A stretch of DNA of 14,235 nucleotides from Prevotellaceae bacterium UBA3849 (lineage in GTDB: Bacteria; Bacteroidota; Bacteroidia; Bacteroidales; Bacteroidaceae): the NCBI GenBank assembly GCA_002392645.1, contig DGHL01000109.1, positions 1,568-15,802 of the forward strand, read 5' to 3'. Positions 7,604 to 14,235 of the stretch are shown in pieces. Under the pieces are notes generated by a model. That model had not been told where the DNA came from, searched no databases, and saw only the letters and a program-made list of their open reading frames with translations. Both the position numbers and the translations under genes were made by a program. The stretch's first letter is position 1. Each line of letters starts with the position of its first letter.

Positions 7604-7635
7604 GCAAAGTTACTCATTTTTTTTCAATAAAACAA
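7604..7635 (-). promoter_or_regulatory. Bacteroidetes-type promoter of sufC
   Basis: On the minus strand TAACTTTGC (7612 to 7604) matches TAnnTTTGC, and TTG (7635 to 7633) lies 20 bases upstream. The site is 42 bases before the sufC start codon and inside the gap after the ATPase gene. Confidence 0.7.
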
Positions 7636-7670
7636 GTACAAATCCTTTTTATAGCCTAATTCTCGTTAAT

Positions 7671-8810
7671 CTACTTTTTTATCTGCCTATCCAGCCAAAG
7701 GTCAAGTAAAGGGTCGGAAACACTATATAGTCCGTCTTTTCGCGTAACTATGTCAGAACGCAGCAGTGCCTTAACTGCCGACTGCGTAGCGCTGGGAGAT
7801 TTCAGTCTGTGTTTCTTGGTGAACATGCCAGAGGTTATGGCCTTAACCGGCTCGTCTTCTTTTATTGCATACAATACTGCTTTCTGCTGCTCGGTGACAA
7901 ACTGCATGAGTTCACGCAATCTCTTATCATTCTCTTCTACATATTCACTTACAATGGCTGACACCATATCTAAGTTGCAGTGTCCGCCTTCATCCACCAT
8001 GTCATAAGCATCATTCATTATTTGCTGGTTGTAAAGTGTCACCCCGTCAAATTTCTCATACACAAAGCCTATTGCTTCCGCATCTATAGTCTTGCCAGCC
8101 GCGTGAAAGTGTTTCTGCACAAATTCGGTATATATATCCAAAGCTATTGGTTCAAGGTTTATCTCTCTTGCACTATTATAGAAGGGTCTTTTTTCTGAGC
8201 CGAACATCTCACTCATTATACGGCGCTGACTGCCTGCAAACACGAAGTTGGCATTGCTCGTCTGTTGCATATACGTACGCAGTGTAGCCTCCACGTTTTT
8301 CTCAGGATAATTGGTTATTTGCTGAAACTCATCTATTACGATGAGGCATCTTTGGTCTGCCTGGTCTATATAATCGAATATTTCTTTCAGAGTATATTCA
8401 GGACGTATCAGATCTCCCAATTTTACATCAAAAGTTGGTGTGCCTTGTATGGGGTCGTACCCAAAAGATGCCTGCAAGGATTTCATCACCATGGGAAAGA
8501 GTTTCATCAAACGGTCGCTTCGTCGTGCTATCTTCCTAAAAACGGCATTGCCAAGCGCAAATACAAATTCGCTCAAGTTGCCAGTGTCGAGAATATCTAT
8601 AGACACGGTGATGTAGTTATCCTTTATCTCTGGTAAGTCAAATACATAATCCACCAGTTTCGTCTTACCCATACGTCGTGCGGCAGACAATACCACATTT
8701 TGTTGGTTCTGCAGGAATTTACGCAGTTTCTTCGACTCTTCGCGCCTGTCACAGAAATATTCTGCTGGTATGTGTCCGTAAACAACAAACGGATTGATTT
8801 TCTTGCTCAT
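7671..8810 (-). CDS. AAA-type ATPase with C-terminal winged helix (AAA_14/Arch_ATPase-like), function unknown
   Basis: A 379-residue P-loop ATPase. The Walker A variant SAARRMGKT (42-50) carries the RRxGKT form typical of archaeal-type/STAND-like ATPases. Walker B is LIVIDEFQQI (156-165) and a sensor-like FVFAGSQRRI follows (189-198). The C-terminal part, about 305-370, looks like a winged helix (SATQSAVKALLRSDIV, then GLYSVSDPLLDLWL), a layout common in this family. No transmembrane segment or nuclease domain is evident. It has its own strong promoter and lies just past the terminator of the TlpA-like gene, so it is transcribed as an independent unit between sufB and sufC. The sequence looks more A/T-rich than sufB and sufC, suggesting later arrival. 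Roles in defence or regulation have been suggested for relatives; none can be assigned here. Confidence 0.85.
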   Translation of the reverse strand: MSKKINPFVVYGHIPAEYFCDRREESKKLRKFLQNQQNVVLSAARRMGKTKLVDYVFDLPEIKDNYITVSIDILDTGNLSEFVFALGNAVFRKIARRSDRLMKLFPMVMKSLQASFGYDPIQGTPTFDVKLGDLIRPEYTLKEIFDYIDQADQRCLIVIDEFQQITNYPEKNVEATLRTYMQQTSNANFVFAGSQRRIMSEMFGSEKRPFYNSAREINLEPIALDIYTEFVQKHFHAAGKTIDAEAIGFVYEKFDGVTLYNQQIMNDAYDMVDEGGHCNLDMVSAIVSEYVEENDKRLRELMQFVTEQQKAVLYAIKEDEPVKAITSGMFTKKHRLKSPSATQSAVKALLRSDIVTRKDGLYSVSDPLLDLWLDRQIKK

Positions 8811-8838
8811 ACACTATGCATTTTCTATGTTACACGAT

Positions 8839-8871
8839 GCAAAGATACAAAAATTACGTTGATTATGCAAA
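8839..8871 (-). promoter_or_regulatory. Bacteroidetes-type promoter of the AAA ATPase gene
   Basis: On the minus strand TTTG (8871 to 8868), a 20-base spacer and TATCTTTGC (8847 to 8839) fit the Bacteroidetes consensus very well. It is 29 bases before the ATPase start codon and downstream of the terminator that ends the TlpA-like gene. Confidence 0.8.
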
Positions 8872-8913
8872 AATAATTATTAAAAAAAAATAATTTCGTA
8901 GAAGTTTTAAAAC

Positions 8914-8958
8914 AAAAGATATCAACAACCGTTGACTCACCGGTTGTTGATATCTTTT
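8914..8958. terminator. Intrinsic terminator after the TlpA-like gene
   Basis: AAAAGATATCAACAACCG (8914-8931) and CGGTTGTTGATATCTTTT (8941-8958) form a perfect 18-bp stem with a 9-base loop. The minus-strand copy ends in TTTTGTTTT, and the plus strand also has a T-run. It lies 36 bases beyond the stop of the TlpA-like gene and just upstream of the ATPase promoter, separating two units. Confidence 0.88.
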
Positions 8959-8993
8959 TTTGCATCTGTACTTGTAATGTGTACGTGCGGTTA

Positions 8994-11150
8994 CTATAAT
9001 TTTTTCAGCAACTTCTCCAGGGCATCGAGATTGCGGCTGTCAACCCTATCCTCAAGCAGGTTGCCTTGCTTGTCAACCAGCTTGTATGTGGGGTAGCCGC
9101 GCACCTTGATATATTTCTCAAGAGCCATCTCCTGCTCATGGGGTAGGTTATAATGCACCACATTGTCGCCGAGCACGTTGTATTGCTTTATTACGTTCTT
9201 CCATGATGAGTCTTCAGAGCCCATGGCAAAATACATATACACCACGTCGTATGGTTTCAGTCTTTCATATTCCTCCTGACTGTGTTCCAATGCCTTCTTG
9301 CATGGCGAGCACCACGTACCCCATACGTCTATCAGTATCACTTTGCCCTTGTAAGGCTCTGTCAGTTTACGGAATATCTCCTCGCCGTCTGTCATACCCT
9401 CTATTGCGTCAGCCGATTTAAGGCATGGGGAGGATGAAATGTCAAGTTTGTCTATCTCGGCATACTTGCTGTTAAGGTTCAGGACATAGTCTCTCATTGC
9501 AGGCAGGGCGATGTCTTTCTCTGCTATTTCCTGCATATCTGATGGCAGAGGCTTGCGTTTCCAGTCTAACTCATAGTAGAGTCGTTGTGCCAGTACTATG
9601 TCGTGCAGGTCGCGGTCGTGGCATACGGAGTCTATAATTATTTCATCACTGTTCTCTTGTGTTGCGATTCTATCACCAATCTTGATACGCTTTGCATTGA
9701 ACTCCCTGAGATGGTCAATGTAGTCGCGTGAGAATGTCCCGAAGGAAAGATATAGCGTATATGGCTTCGGCATCTTCTGCCACAGTTCGTTGCCTACATA
9801 GTCTGTGTACTCCTGTGGCAGTTTCCGTTTAGGCACGCTGTAGCGCGCCTGCATCATGCACTCTCCCTGTCTGAGCAGATAAGAACCGTCAATATAGTCT
9901 GCGTATCTCTGTGACAGGTTAGGATGTTCTGCCAGAGTGTTTTGCAAATGAGCCTTCTGCACGCTCCTCACGCTGTCAGCCTGCTGCCAGAACATCATGG
10001 CATCAAGGTTGCGCACATTGATGGTATTCTTTGTTCTTGCTCCTGACAGTTCATGAGCCAGCAACTCGTTCTGTAATCTTACGTCATTGCCCATAAAGAG
10101 CTTGTTGCCGTTGGTAAAGTCATAAAGGAAGAAATATGTTTCGCCTGGCTCAAGGACCGTACATGTATAAGGACGCAACACTACTTCTGAGGTATTCATC
10201 AATGGTATGGTAATACGGAACATGCCGAGCGAGTCGAATTTGGTTTTGTACTCCTCTTCATTTGTAGAAATAACATTATGGGTTGTTACGTTGAAGTCTG
10301 GATATTTCTTATTCAATTCTTTAGGTATGTCCCTTATCCATCCACAGATGGTGACGCTGTCTGTCAGGCTGTAGCCGTTGTCCTTGAAGCCCTTGCGTAG
10401 GTCTTTCACTGGATAGTCGGGCAGTGTGTTGCCTGTTATGATGTCGCATTGCACAGGGGAGCCGTTGCCGACCTTTATGGAACGTATGCCATTCTTCATC
10501 TTACCTACGTTGATGGTGGTGCCGTCATCTGTGGTGATGGCGTATGCTCCTTTCTTCTCTGTCTGATTGACAATCTTCTTTACCTTGCAGTCATGTATGA
10601 CATAGTCTTTCGTGAACCCAATGTACCAGTCGCCCGTAACTTTATTGCGCCAGTAGGTGTCGGTGATATACCCTGACAACCTGTTATGTATATTGGTTAT
10701 TTCCACCCCCTTGGTTATTTCCACCCCCTTGGATATTATCAGGTCAAACGCCTTGGTGTCTTGCGGCAGGGGCTCAAAAGCCAGTGTGAAAGTCAGTGTG
10801 TCCTCATGCATAGTGTATCTCTCGCCGTTGGTCAATACAGCGGAGTCTTTCAGAGCATAATAGTGGCCGGCAGCCCTTAAAACTATTTTGGGGTCTATGC
10901 CAATCTCCTCACCTTTTCTGGAGGCACTAACGTTTCCGAAAGCACTAATGTTTCCATGAAATGTCACCTGCGTGGCCTCTGTCCCCATCACAACCTTTGT
11001 CACCTTTATGAAATCATCCATCAAGTTCAGCAGACCGCCAAACGCTACATTGTTCCATACGGTGTCCGCCTTGTCATTCTTCTTTGCGCTGACATGCGTA
11101 GCAAAACATGCAGCCAGTATCAACAGCATAAAGGTTAGTAGTTTCTTCAT
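8994..11150 (-). CDS. TlpA-like thiol-disulfide oxidoreductase, large exported form
   Basis: A 718-residue exported protein. The N-terminal signal (MKKLLTFMLLILAACFATHVSA) has a lipobox-like LAAC with Cys15, so it may be a lipoprotein; a type I site after VSA is the alternative. The last 130 residues form a TlpA/AhpC-TSA thioredoxin fold: DVWGTWCSPCKKALEH with redox cysteines Cys614 and Cys617, then a cis-Pro region in VRGYPTYKLVD. Such domains reduce disulfides or assist cytochrome maturation in the periplasm. The roughly 590 residues before it carry beta-rich, DUF4369-like features that I cannot assign; many Bacteroidetes TlpA-like proteins have such large N-terminal extensions. An 18-bp duplication repeats KGVEIT near residues 141-152. 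It lies 125 bases after sufB with no convincing promoter between, then ends at a strong terminator. Any link to Suf function is unproven, since Suf acts in the cytoplasm. Confidence 0.85.
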   Translation of the reverse strand: MKKLLTFMLLILAACFATHVSAKKNDKADTVWNNVAFGGLLNLMDDFIKVTKVVMGTEATQVTFHGNISAFGNVSASRKGEEIGIDPKIVLRAAGHYYALKDSAVLTNGERYTMHEDTLTFTLAFEPLPQDTKAFDLIISKGVEITKGVEITNIHNRLSGYITDTYWRNKVTGDWYIGFTKDYVIHDCKVKKIVNQTEKKGAYAITTDDGTTINVGKMKNGIRSIKVGNGSPVQCDIITGNTLPDYPVKDLRKGFKDNGYSLTDSVTICGWIRDIPKELNKKYPDFNVTTHNVISTNEEEYKTKFDSLGMFRITIPLMNTSEVVLRPYTCTVLEPGETYFFLYDFTNGNKLFMGNDVRLQNELLAHELSGARTKNTINVRNLDAMMFWQQADSVRSVQKAHLQNTLAEHPNLSQRYADYIDGSYLLRQGECMMQARYSVPKRKLPQEYTDYVGNELWQKMPKPYTLYLSFGTFSRDYIDHLREFNAKRIKIGDRIATQENSDEIIIDSVCHDRDLHDIVLAQRLYYELDWKRKPLPSDMQEIAEKDIALPAMRDYVLNLNSKYAEIDKLDISSSPCLKSADAIEGMTDGEEIFRKLTEPYKGKVILIDVWGTWCSPCKKALEHSQEEYERLKPYDVVYMYFAMGSEDSSWKNVIKQYNVLGDNVVHYNLPHEQEMALEKYIKVRGYPTYKLVDKQGNLLEDRVDSRNLDALEKLLKKL
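10693..10728. repeat. 18-bp in-frame tandem duplication in the TlpA-like gene
   Basis: TTGGTTATTTCCACCCCC occurs at 10693-10710 and again, identically, at 10711-10728, followed by the first four bases of a third copy. On the coding strand this gives two consecutive KGVEIT hexapeptides, a short duplication that keeps the reading frame. Identity between copies suggests a recent or actively slipping event. Confidence 0.92.
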
Positions 11151-11178
11151 TTTGTTATGTATGAGTTATAAGTTATAG

Positions 11179-11220
11179 ATAATGAGTTGCAAATTATAAA
11201 TAATGAGATGCAAGTGATAA
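11179..11220. repeat. Two 21-bp tandem near-repeats upstream of the TlpA-like gene
   Basis: ATAATGAGTTGCAAATTATAA (read in two pieces: 11179-11189 ATAATGAGTTG, then CAAATTATAA) and the copy at 11200-11220 (ATAATGAGATG, then CAAGTGATAA) agree at 18 of 21 positions. They lie in the 11151-11275 gap between sufB and the TlpA-like gene, with further GTTATAAGTTATA-like sequence beside them. No clear TAnnTTTG promoter is present in this gap; a TATAATTTGC has the wrong spacing. Confidence 0.65.
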
Positions 11221-11224
11221 GTAG

Positions 11225-11271
11225 ACCCATATATCCTCCCCTCCCTCGGGAGGGGATTAAGGGGAGGGGTT
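11225..11271 (+). repeat. GC-rich palindromic repeat, copy 3 (3' side of sufB)
   Basis: CCCATATAT, then TCCCCTCCCTCGGGAGGGGA (11237-11256), then TTAAGGGGAGGGGTT. It begins within about five bases of the sufB stop in the direction of transcription. Its minus strand matches copy 1 over nearly the whole length, including a TATATGG tail. Confidence 0.85.
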
Positions 11272-11275
11272 GTGG

Positions 11276-12730
11276 TTACCCCACACTTCCCTCCAGGCTC
11301 ACGCTGAGGAGCTTCTGCGCCTCCACGGCAAACTCCATAGGGAGTTTCTGCAATACCTCCTTGGCATAGCCGTTGACGATGAGTCCTACGGCATCCTCAG
11401 TAGATATGCCGCGCTGGTTGCAGTATAGCAGCTGAGCCTCGCTTATCTTGGAAGTCGTAGCCTCATGCTCCACCACGGCGGTGTTGTTGCGTATGTCCAT
11501 ATATGGGAAGGTATGCGCACCGCAGTTGCTGCCCAGCAGCAGGGAGTCACAAGAGGAATAGTTGCGCGCACCGTCGGCCTTTGAGGTGGCACGCACCAGT
11601 CCGCGGTATGAATTCTGCGAGTGTCCGGCAGATATACCCTTCGATATAATCGTGGATTTCGTATTCCTGCCCATGTGTATCATCTTCGTGCCGGTGTCAG
11701 CCTCTTGGTAGTTGTTGGTAACAGCCACAGAGTAGAACTCAGCCTGCGAACCGTCGCCACGCAACACACATGATGGGTATTTCCACGTTATAGCAGAGCC
11801 GGTCTCCACCTGAGTCCATGAAAGCTTGGAGTTCTCGCCGCGCAGGTCACCGCGCTTCGTCACGAGGTTAAGCACACCGCCCTTGCCGTTTTCATCGCCC
11901 GGATACCAGTTCTGCACGGTAGAGTATTTCACCTCTGCACGGTCTTTTACCACGATTTCAACGATGGCAGCATGCAGTTGGTTCTCGTCGCGCATAGGGG
12001 CTGTGCAGCCCTCGAGGTATGAGACGTATGAATCGTCGTCGGCAATTATCAGCGTACGCTCAAATTGTCCGGTTCCAGCGGCGTTGATGCGGAAATATGA
12101 CGATAGTTCCATAGGACAGCGCACTCCCTTCGGTATATAAACGAATGAGCCGTCAGAGAACACTGCCGAGTTGAGTGCGGCAAAGAAATTGTCACGGTAA
12201 GGCACCACCGAACCCAGATACTCCTTTATCAGGTCAGGGTGCTCCTTTATAGCCTCGCCTATCGACATGAATATGATGCCGAGTTCCTTCAGCTTATCCT
12301 TGTATGTAGTCTTCACCGATACCGAGTCCATGATGGCATCCACAGCCACGCCGCTCAGGGCCAGTCGCTCTTCAAGCGGAATGCCGAGCTTGTCGAAGGT
12401 CTTTTCCAGTTCAGGGTCTATCTGCCCATCCTCCGTAAGGTTGGGGTTTTTCTTCTTTGCCATAGGGTCGGCATAGTATGATATAGCCTGATAGTCTATC
12501 GGCGGAATGGTGACGTGTCCCCACGTCGGCTGCGTCATCGTCTGCCAGTGGCGGAAGGCCTTCAGGCGGAAGTCAAGCATCCAGTCCGGCTCACCTTTCT
12601 TCTCAGAAATGAGTCGCACGATATCTTCGGTCAGTCCGGTAGGTATCACCTCGGTATGAACGTCGGTAGTGAAACCGTATTCATACTTTTGTTCTGCTAC
12701 TTTTCTGACAAATTCATTTTTTTCTGCCAT
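11276..12730 (-). CDS. sufB: Fe-S cluster assembly scaffold SufB
   Basis: A 484-residue SufB, the scaffold subunit that receives sulfur and builds the nascent cluster in the cytoplasm; length is close to E. coli SufB. Counterparts of key E. coli residues can be read: YLEGCTAP with Cys242 (near E. coli Cys254), SSCDSLLLGSNCGAH with Cys394 (E. coli Cys405) and EHEATTSK with Glu423 (E. coli Glu434). The ending LPMEFAVEAQKLLSVSLEGSVG is typical. The start at 12730 gives the usual MAEKNEF N-terminus. A TAATTTTGC -7 box lies 19 bases upstream. It stands apart from sufC by about 3.7 kb holding the TlpA-like and ATPase genes. The stop is followed by GC-rich repeat copy 3. No sufS or sufE lies nearby in the window. 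Confidence 0.97.
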   Translation of the reverse strand: MAEKNEFVRKVAEQKYEYGFTTDVHTEVIPTGLTEDIVRLISEKKGEPDWMLDFRLKAFRHWQTMTQPTWGHVTIPPIDYQAISYYADPMAKKKNPNLTEDGQIDPELEKTFDKLGIPLEERLALSGVAVDAIMDSVSVKTTYKDKLKELGIIFMSIGEAIKEHPDLIKEYLGSVVPYRDNFFAALNSAVFSDGSFVYIPKGVRCPMELSSYFRINAAGTGQFERTLIIADDDSYVSYLEGCTAPMRDENQLHAAIVEIVVKDRAEVKYSTVQNWYPGDENGKGGVLNLVTKRGDLRGENSKLSWTQVETGSAITWKYPSCVLRGDGSQAEFYSVAVTNNYQEADTGTKMIHMGRNTKSTIISKGISAGHSQNSYRGLVRATSKADGARNYSSCDSLLLGSNCGAHTFPYMDIRNNTAVVEHEATTSKISEAQLLYCNQRGISTEDAVGLIVNGYAKEVLQKLPMEFAVEAQKLLSVSLEGSVG

Positions 12731-12748
12731 TGTATTCTATTTTAGGCT

Positions 12749-12757
12749 GCAAAATTA
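12749..12757 (-). promoter_or_regulatory. Putative -7 promoter element of sufB
   Basis: TAATTTTGC on the minus strand (12757 to 12749) matches TAnnTTTGC and lies 19 bases before the sufB start codon. The expected -33 position shows a T-rich stretch but no TTG, so only half of the promoter is supported. Confidence 0.5.
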
Positions 12758-12836
12758 CAATTTTTTTTTGAGAAAAAAGAATGTTTTTACAATAAAGTTT
12801 CGCACGCGCAGTTTTATATGTATAAGGGGTGCGTCC

Positions 12837-12902
12837 TAAAAGCTATCATATTACATTGTAAAAGCTATCAAATTACACGGTAAAAGCTATCATATTACAC
12901 GG
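12837..12902. repeat. Three 22-bp tandem repeats in the sufB/flavoprotein divergent gap
   Basis: Units at 12837-12858, 12859-12880 and 12881-12902 each begin TAAAAGCTATCA, continue (T/A)ATTACA and end TTG or CGG. They differ at only a few positions. A fourth, diverged unit (12903-12924) begins TAAAAGC and then changes into a palindrome. The repeats are head to tail with no spacers and no cas genes, so they are not a CRISPR. The 22-base period is about two helical turns, which is compatible with operator-like protein binding on one face. Confidence 0.9.
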
Positions 12903-12920
12903 TAAAAGCATAGCTTTTAC
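12902..12920. repeat. Perfect short palindrome after the 22-bp repeats
   Basis: GTAAAAGC, the loop ATA, and GCTTTTAC form an 8-bp perfect inverted repeat, made from the conserved start of the 22-bp unit and its reverse complement. No T-run follows, so it does not look like a terminator. It lies 33 bases before the flavoprotein start codon. Confidence 0.8.
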
Positions 12921-12953
12921 AACGCCCTCCGTAACAGACTAAGAATCAGCGAT

Positions 12954-14207
12954 ATGAAAATGGGTAAAAATACAGTTTCGATAATCGGCGCAGGTGCGGC
13001 AGGATGCTTCTGTGCCATTGAGCTTAAGCGTCGCAATCCGCAGATGCAGGTGCATGTGTTTGAACGTGGCACCAAACCACTGGCAAAGGTGGCGGTGACG
13101 GGTGGCGGGCGATGTAACCTGACTAACAGTTTTGCCGATTTCATCGATAATAACGGAAGGTATAAGGATCTGAACCTGGCATATCCGCGAGGTGACAAAC
13201 TGATGCGCAAGATGCTCGGCGACTTCTCTCACGAAGATACGATGGAATGGTTCGAAAACGAGGGCGTCAGATTGGTTACGCAGGATGATGAGTGCGTTTT
13301 CCCGCAGTCGCAGGATGCCATGGAGATTGTAAACACGCTGGTAAGGCTTATGCGCTATCATGGCGTGGAACTGCATCTTGGAAAGAAACTGGAGAATATC
13401 GAGAAAGTCGATGAAATGGGCTATAATCTTTTCTTTAATGATGAGAAATCTGCGGTTTCATCGGACTATGTGGTAGTCACCACAGGCGGCGGCAAGGCAC
13501 CATTCCTGAAGTCGCTGAACATAAAGATGGTTGAAGCGCTGCCATCGCTGTTTACCTTTAATATAAAAGGTGCCCCATGTCAGGAACTGATGGGAACGGT
13601 GGTGGAAGACTGCGTGGCAGGACTTGGCGGAACGAAGCTGAAGGCAAGAGGTCCGTTGCTGTGGACACACTGGGGCGTGAGCGGTCCGGCGATACTAAAG
13701 CTGTCATCGTATGCCGCGCGCATACTGGCAGAGCGCAACTACGAAGGTACGCTGACGGTAAACTGGTGTGGCGGCAGGCACGAAGAGGAAGTGCGGCAGA
13801 GTCTGATGCAACTGATGACTGCCAACGCCGGCAAGAACATAGCGAATGTATATCCCACGTTCCTGACTCAGAAACACTGGACTCAGATGCTTATGCAGTG
13901 TGCCATACCGCTGACGCAGCGCTGCGGAGCGCTCAACGCCACCCATGTAAACCGCCTCGTAAGCATACTGACGGCGCAACAGCTGGCCATCAGCGGCAGG
14001 TGCCATTATAAAGAGGAGTTCGTAACCTGTGGCGGAGTGGCACTCACAGAACTGTCGGCAAAGACACTTGAGCACAAGGTGCATAAGGGCCTGTACTTTG
14101 CAGGCGAGGCAACTGACGTGGATGCCATAACGGGAGGATTCAACCTGCAGGCAGCATGGAGCATGGGATATGCCGTTGCGAAGGCACTGACTGAGGGTGG
14201 GGTCTAA
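12954..14207 (+). CDS. HI0933/YhiN-family NAD(P)/FAD-dependent oxidoreductase
   Basis: A 417-residue flavoprotein. The N-terminal Rossmann motif IGAGAAG (11-17) binds FAD, and VTGGGRCNLTN (48-58) is the signature of the HI0933/YhiN (BaiN-like) family. The C-terminal segment LYFAGEATDVDAITGGFNLQAAWSMGYAVAKA (from about 380) is the second FAD contact region; the whole length is normal and the protein appears intact. The substrate of most members is unknown; a bile-acid role was assigned only to some gut clostridial members and cannot be assumed. A start at 12960 (two residues shorter) is equally possible. It is divergent from sufB. No convincing TAnnTTTG promoter is seen before it; instead the gap holds the 22-bp repeats and a palindrome. 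No partner gene follows before the window ends. Confidence 0.93.
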   Translation: MKMGKNTVSIIGAGAAGCFCAIELKRRNPQMQVHVFERGTKPLAKVAVTGGGRCNLTNSFADFIDNNGRYKDLNLAYPRGDKLMRKMLGDFSHEDTMEWFENEGVRLVTQDDECVFPQSQDAMEIVNTLVRLMRYHGVELHLGKKLENIEKVDEMGYNLFFNDEKSAVSSDYVVVTTGGGKAPFLKSLNIKMVEALPSLFTFNIKGAPCQELMGTVVEDCVAGLGGTKLKARGPLLWTHWGVSGPAILKLSSYAARILAERNYEGTLTVNWCGGRHEEEVRQSLMQLMTANAGKNIANVYPTFLTQKHWTQMLMQCAIPLTQRCGALNATHVNRLVSILTAQQLAISGRCHYKEEFVTCGGVALTELSAKTLEHKVHKGLYFAGEATDVDAITGGFNLQAAWSMGYAVAKALTEGGV

Positions 14208-14235
14208 AAATTCCCACTGTCAGATTTTTGAATTT

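Noticed and set aside
11188..11200. Promoter of the TlpA-like gene
   Set aside because: TATAATTTGC on the minus strand has one base too many (or too few) between TA and TTTG, and no -33 box lies at the correct distance.
12902..12920. Intrinsic terminator
   Set aside because: The hairpin has no following T-run and stands between two divergent genes, where no transcript would end.
12837..12924. CRISPR array
   Set aside because: The 22-bp units are directly adjacent with no unique spacers, there are only three good copies, and no cas gene is present.

Overview
The window reads as a Bacteroidetes chromosome, most likely Bacteroidales and plausibly Prevotellaceae. The basis is several TAnnTTTGC promoter elements (-7 type; three of the five carry a TTG/TTTG box 20 bases upstream, as expected for the Bacteroidetes primary sigma factor), gene starts without Shine-Dalgarno sequences, and the protein families present. 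No species is claimed.

Layout. At the left edge lies the 5' end of a minus-strand tRNA with its promoter. Two plus-strand genes follow: an exported S41 (C-terminal processing) peptidase at 274-2058 and RNase R (rnr) at 2122-4452. A perfect 17-bp hairpin terminator at 4613-4653 separates rnr from a convergent minus-strand block. In transcription order that block is sufB (12730-11276), a large TlpA-like thiol-disulfide protein, an orphan AAA-type ATPase, sufC, a nucleotidyltransferase/HEPN toxin-antitoxin-like pair, and sufD (5954-4674). Divergent from sufB, on the plus strand, is an HI0933/YhiN-type flavoprotein at 12954-14207.

Function. SufB, SufC and SufD form the Fe-S cluster scaffold complex and are usually encoded side by side. 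Here all three are intact, but the locus is split. The TlpA-like gene and the ATPase lie between sufB and sufC, and the MNT/HEPN pair lies between sufC and sufD. No sufS or sufE is visible. Promoter and terminator positions suggest three units: sufB-tlpA, the ATPase alone, and sufC-MNT-HEPN-sufD.

The most notable structures are repeats. (1) Three copies of a GC-rich palindromic element of about 46 bp sit beside sufB, sufC and sufD, two of them in opposite orientation bracketing the MNT/HEPN pair. (2) An inverted-repeat element is inserted in frame inside rnr at the catalytic domain. (3) Three 22-bp tandem repeats plus a palindrome lie upstream of the flavoprotein gene. (4) An 18-bp in-frame tandem duplication lies in the TlpA-like gene. 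No gene-free stretch exceeds 300 bases.
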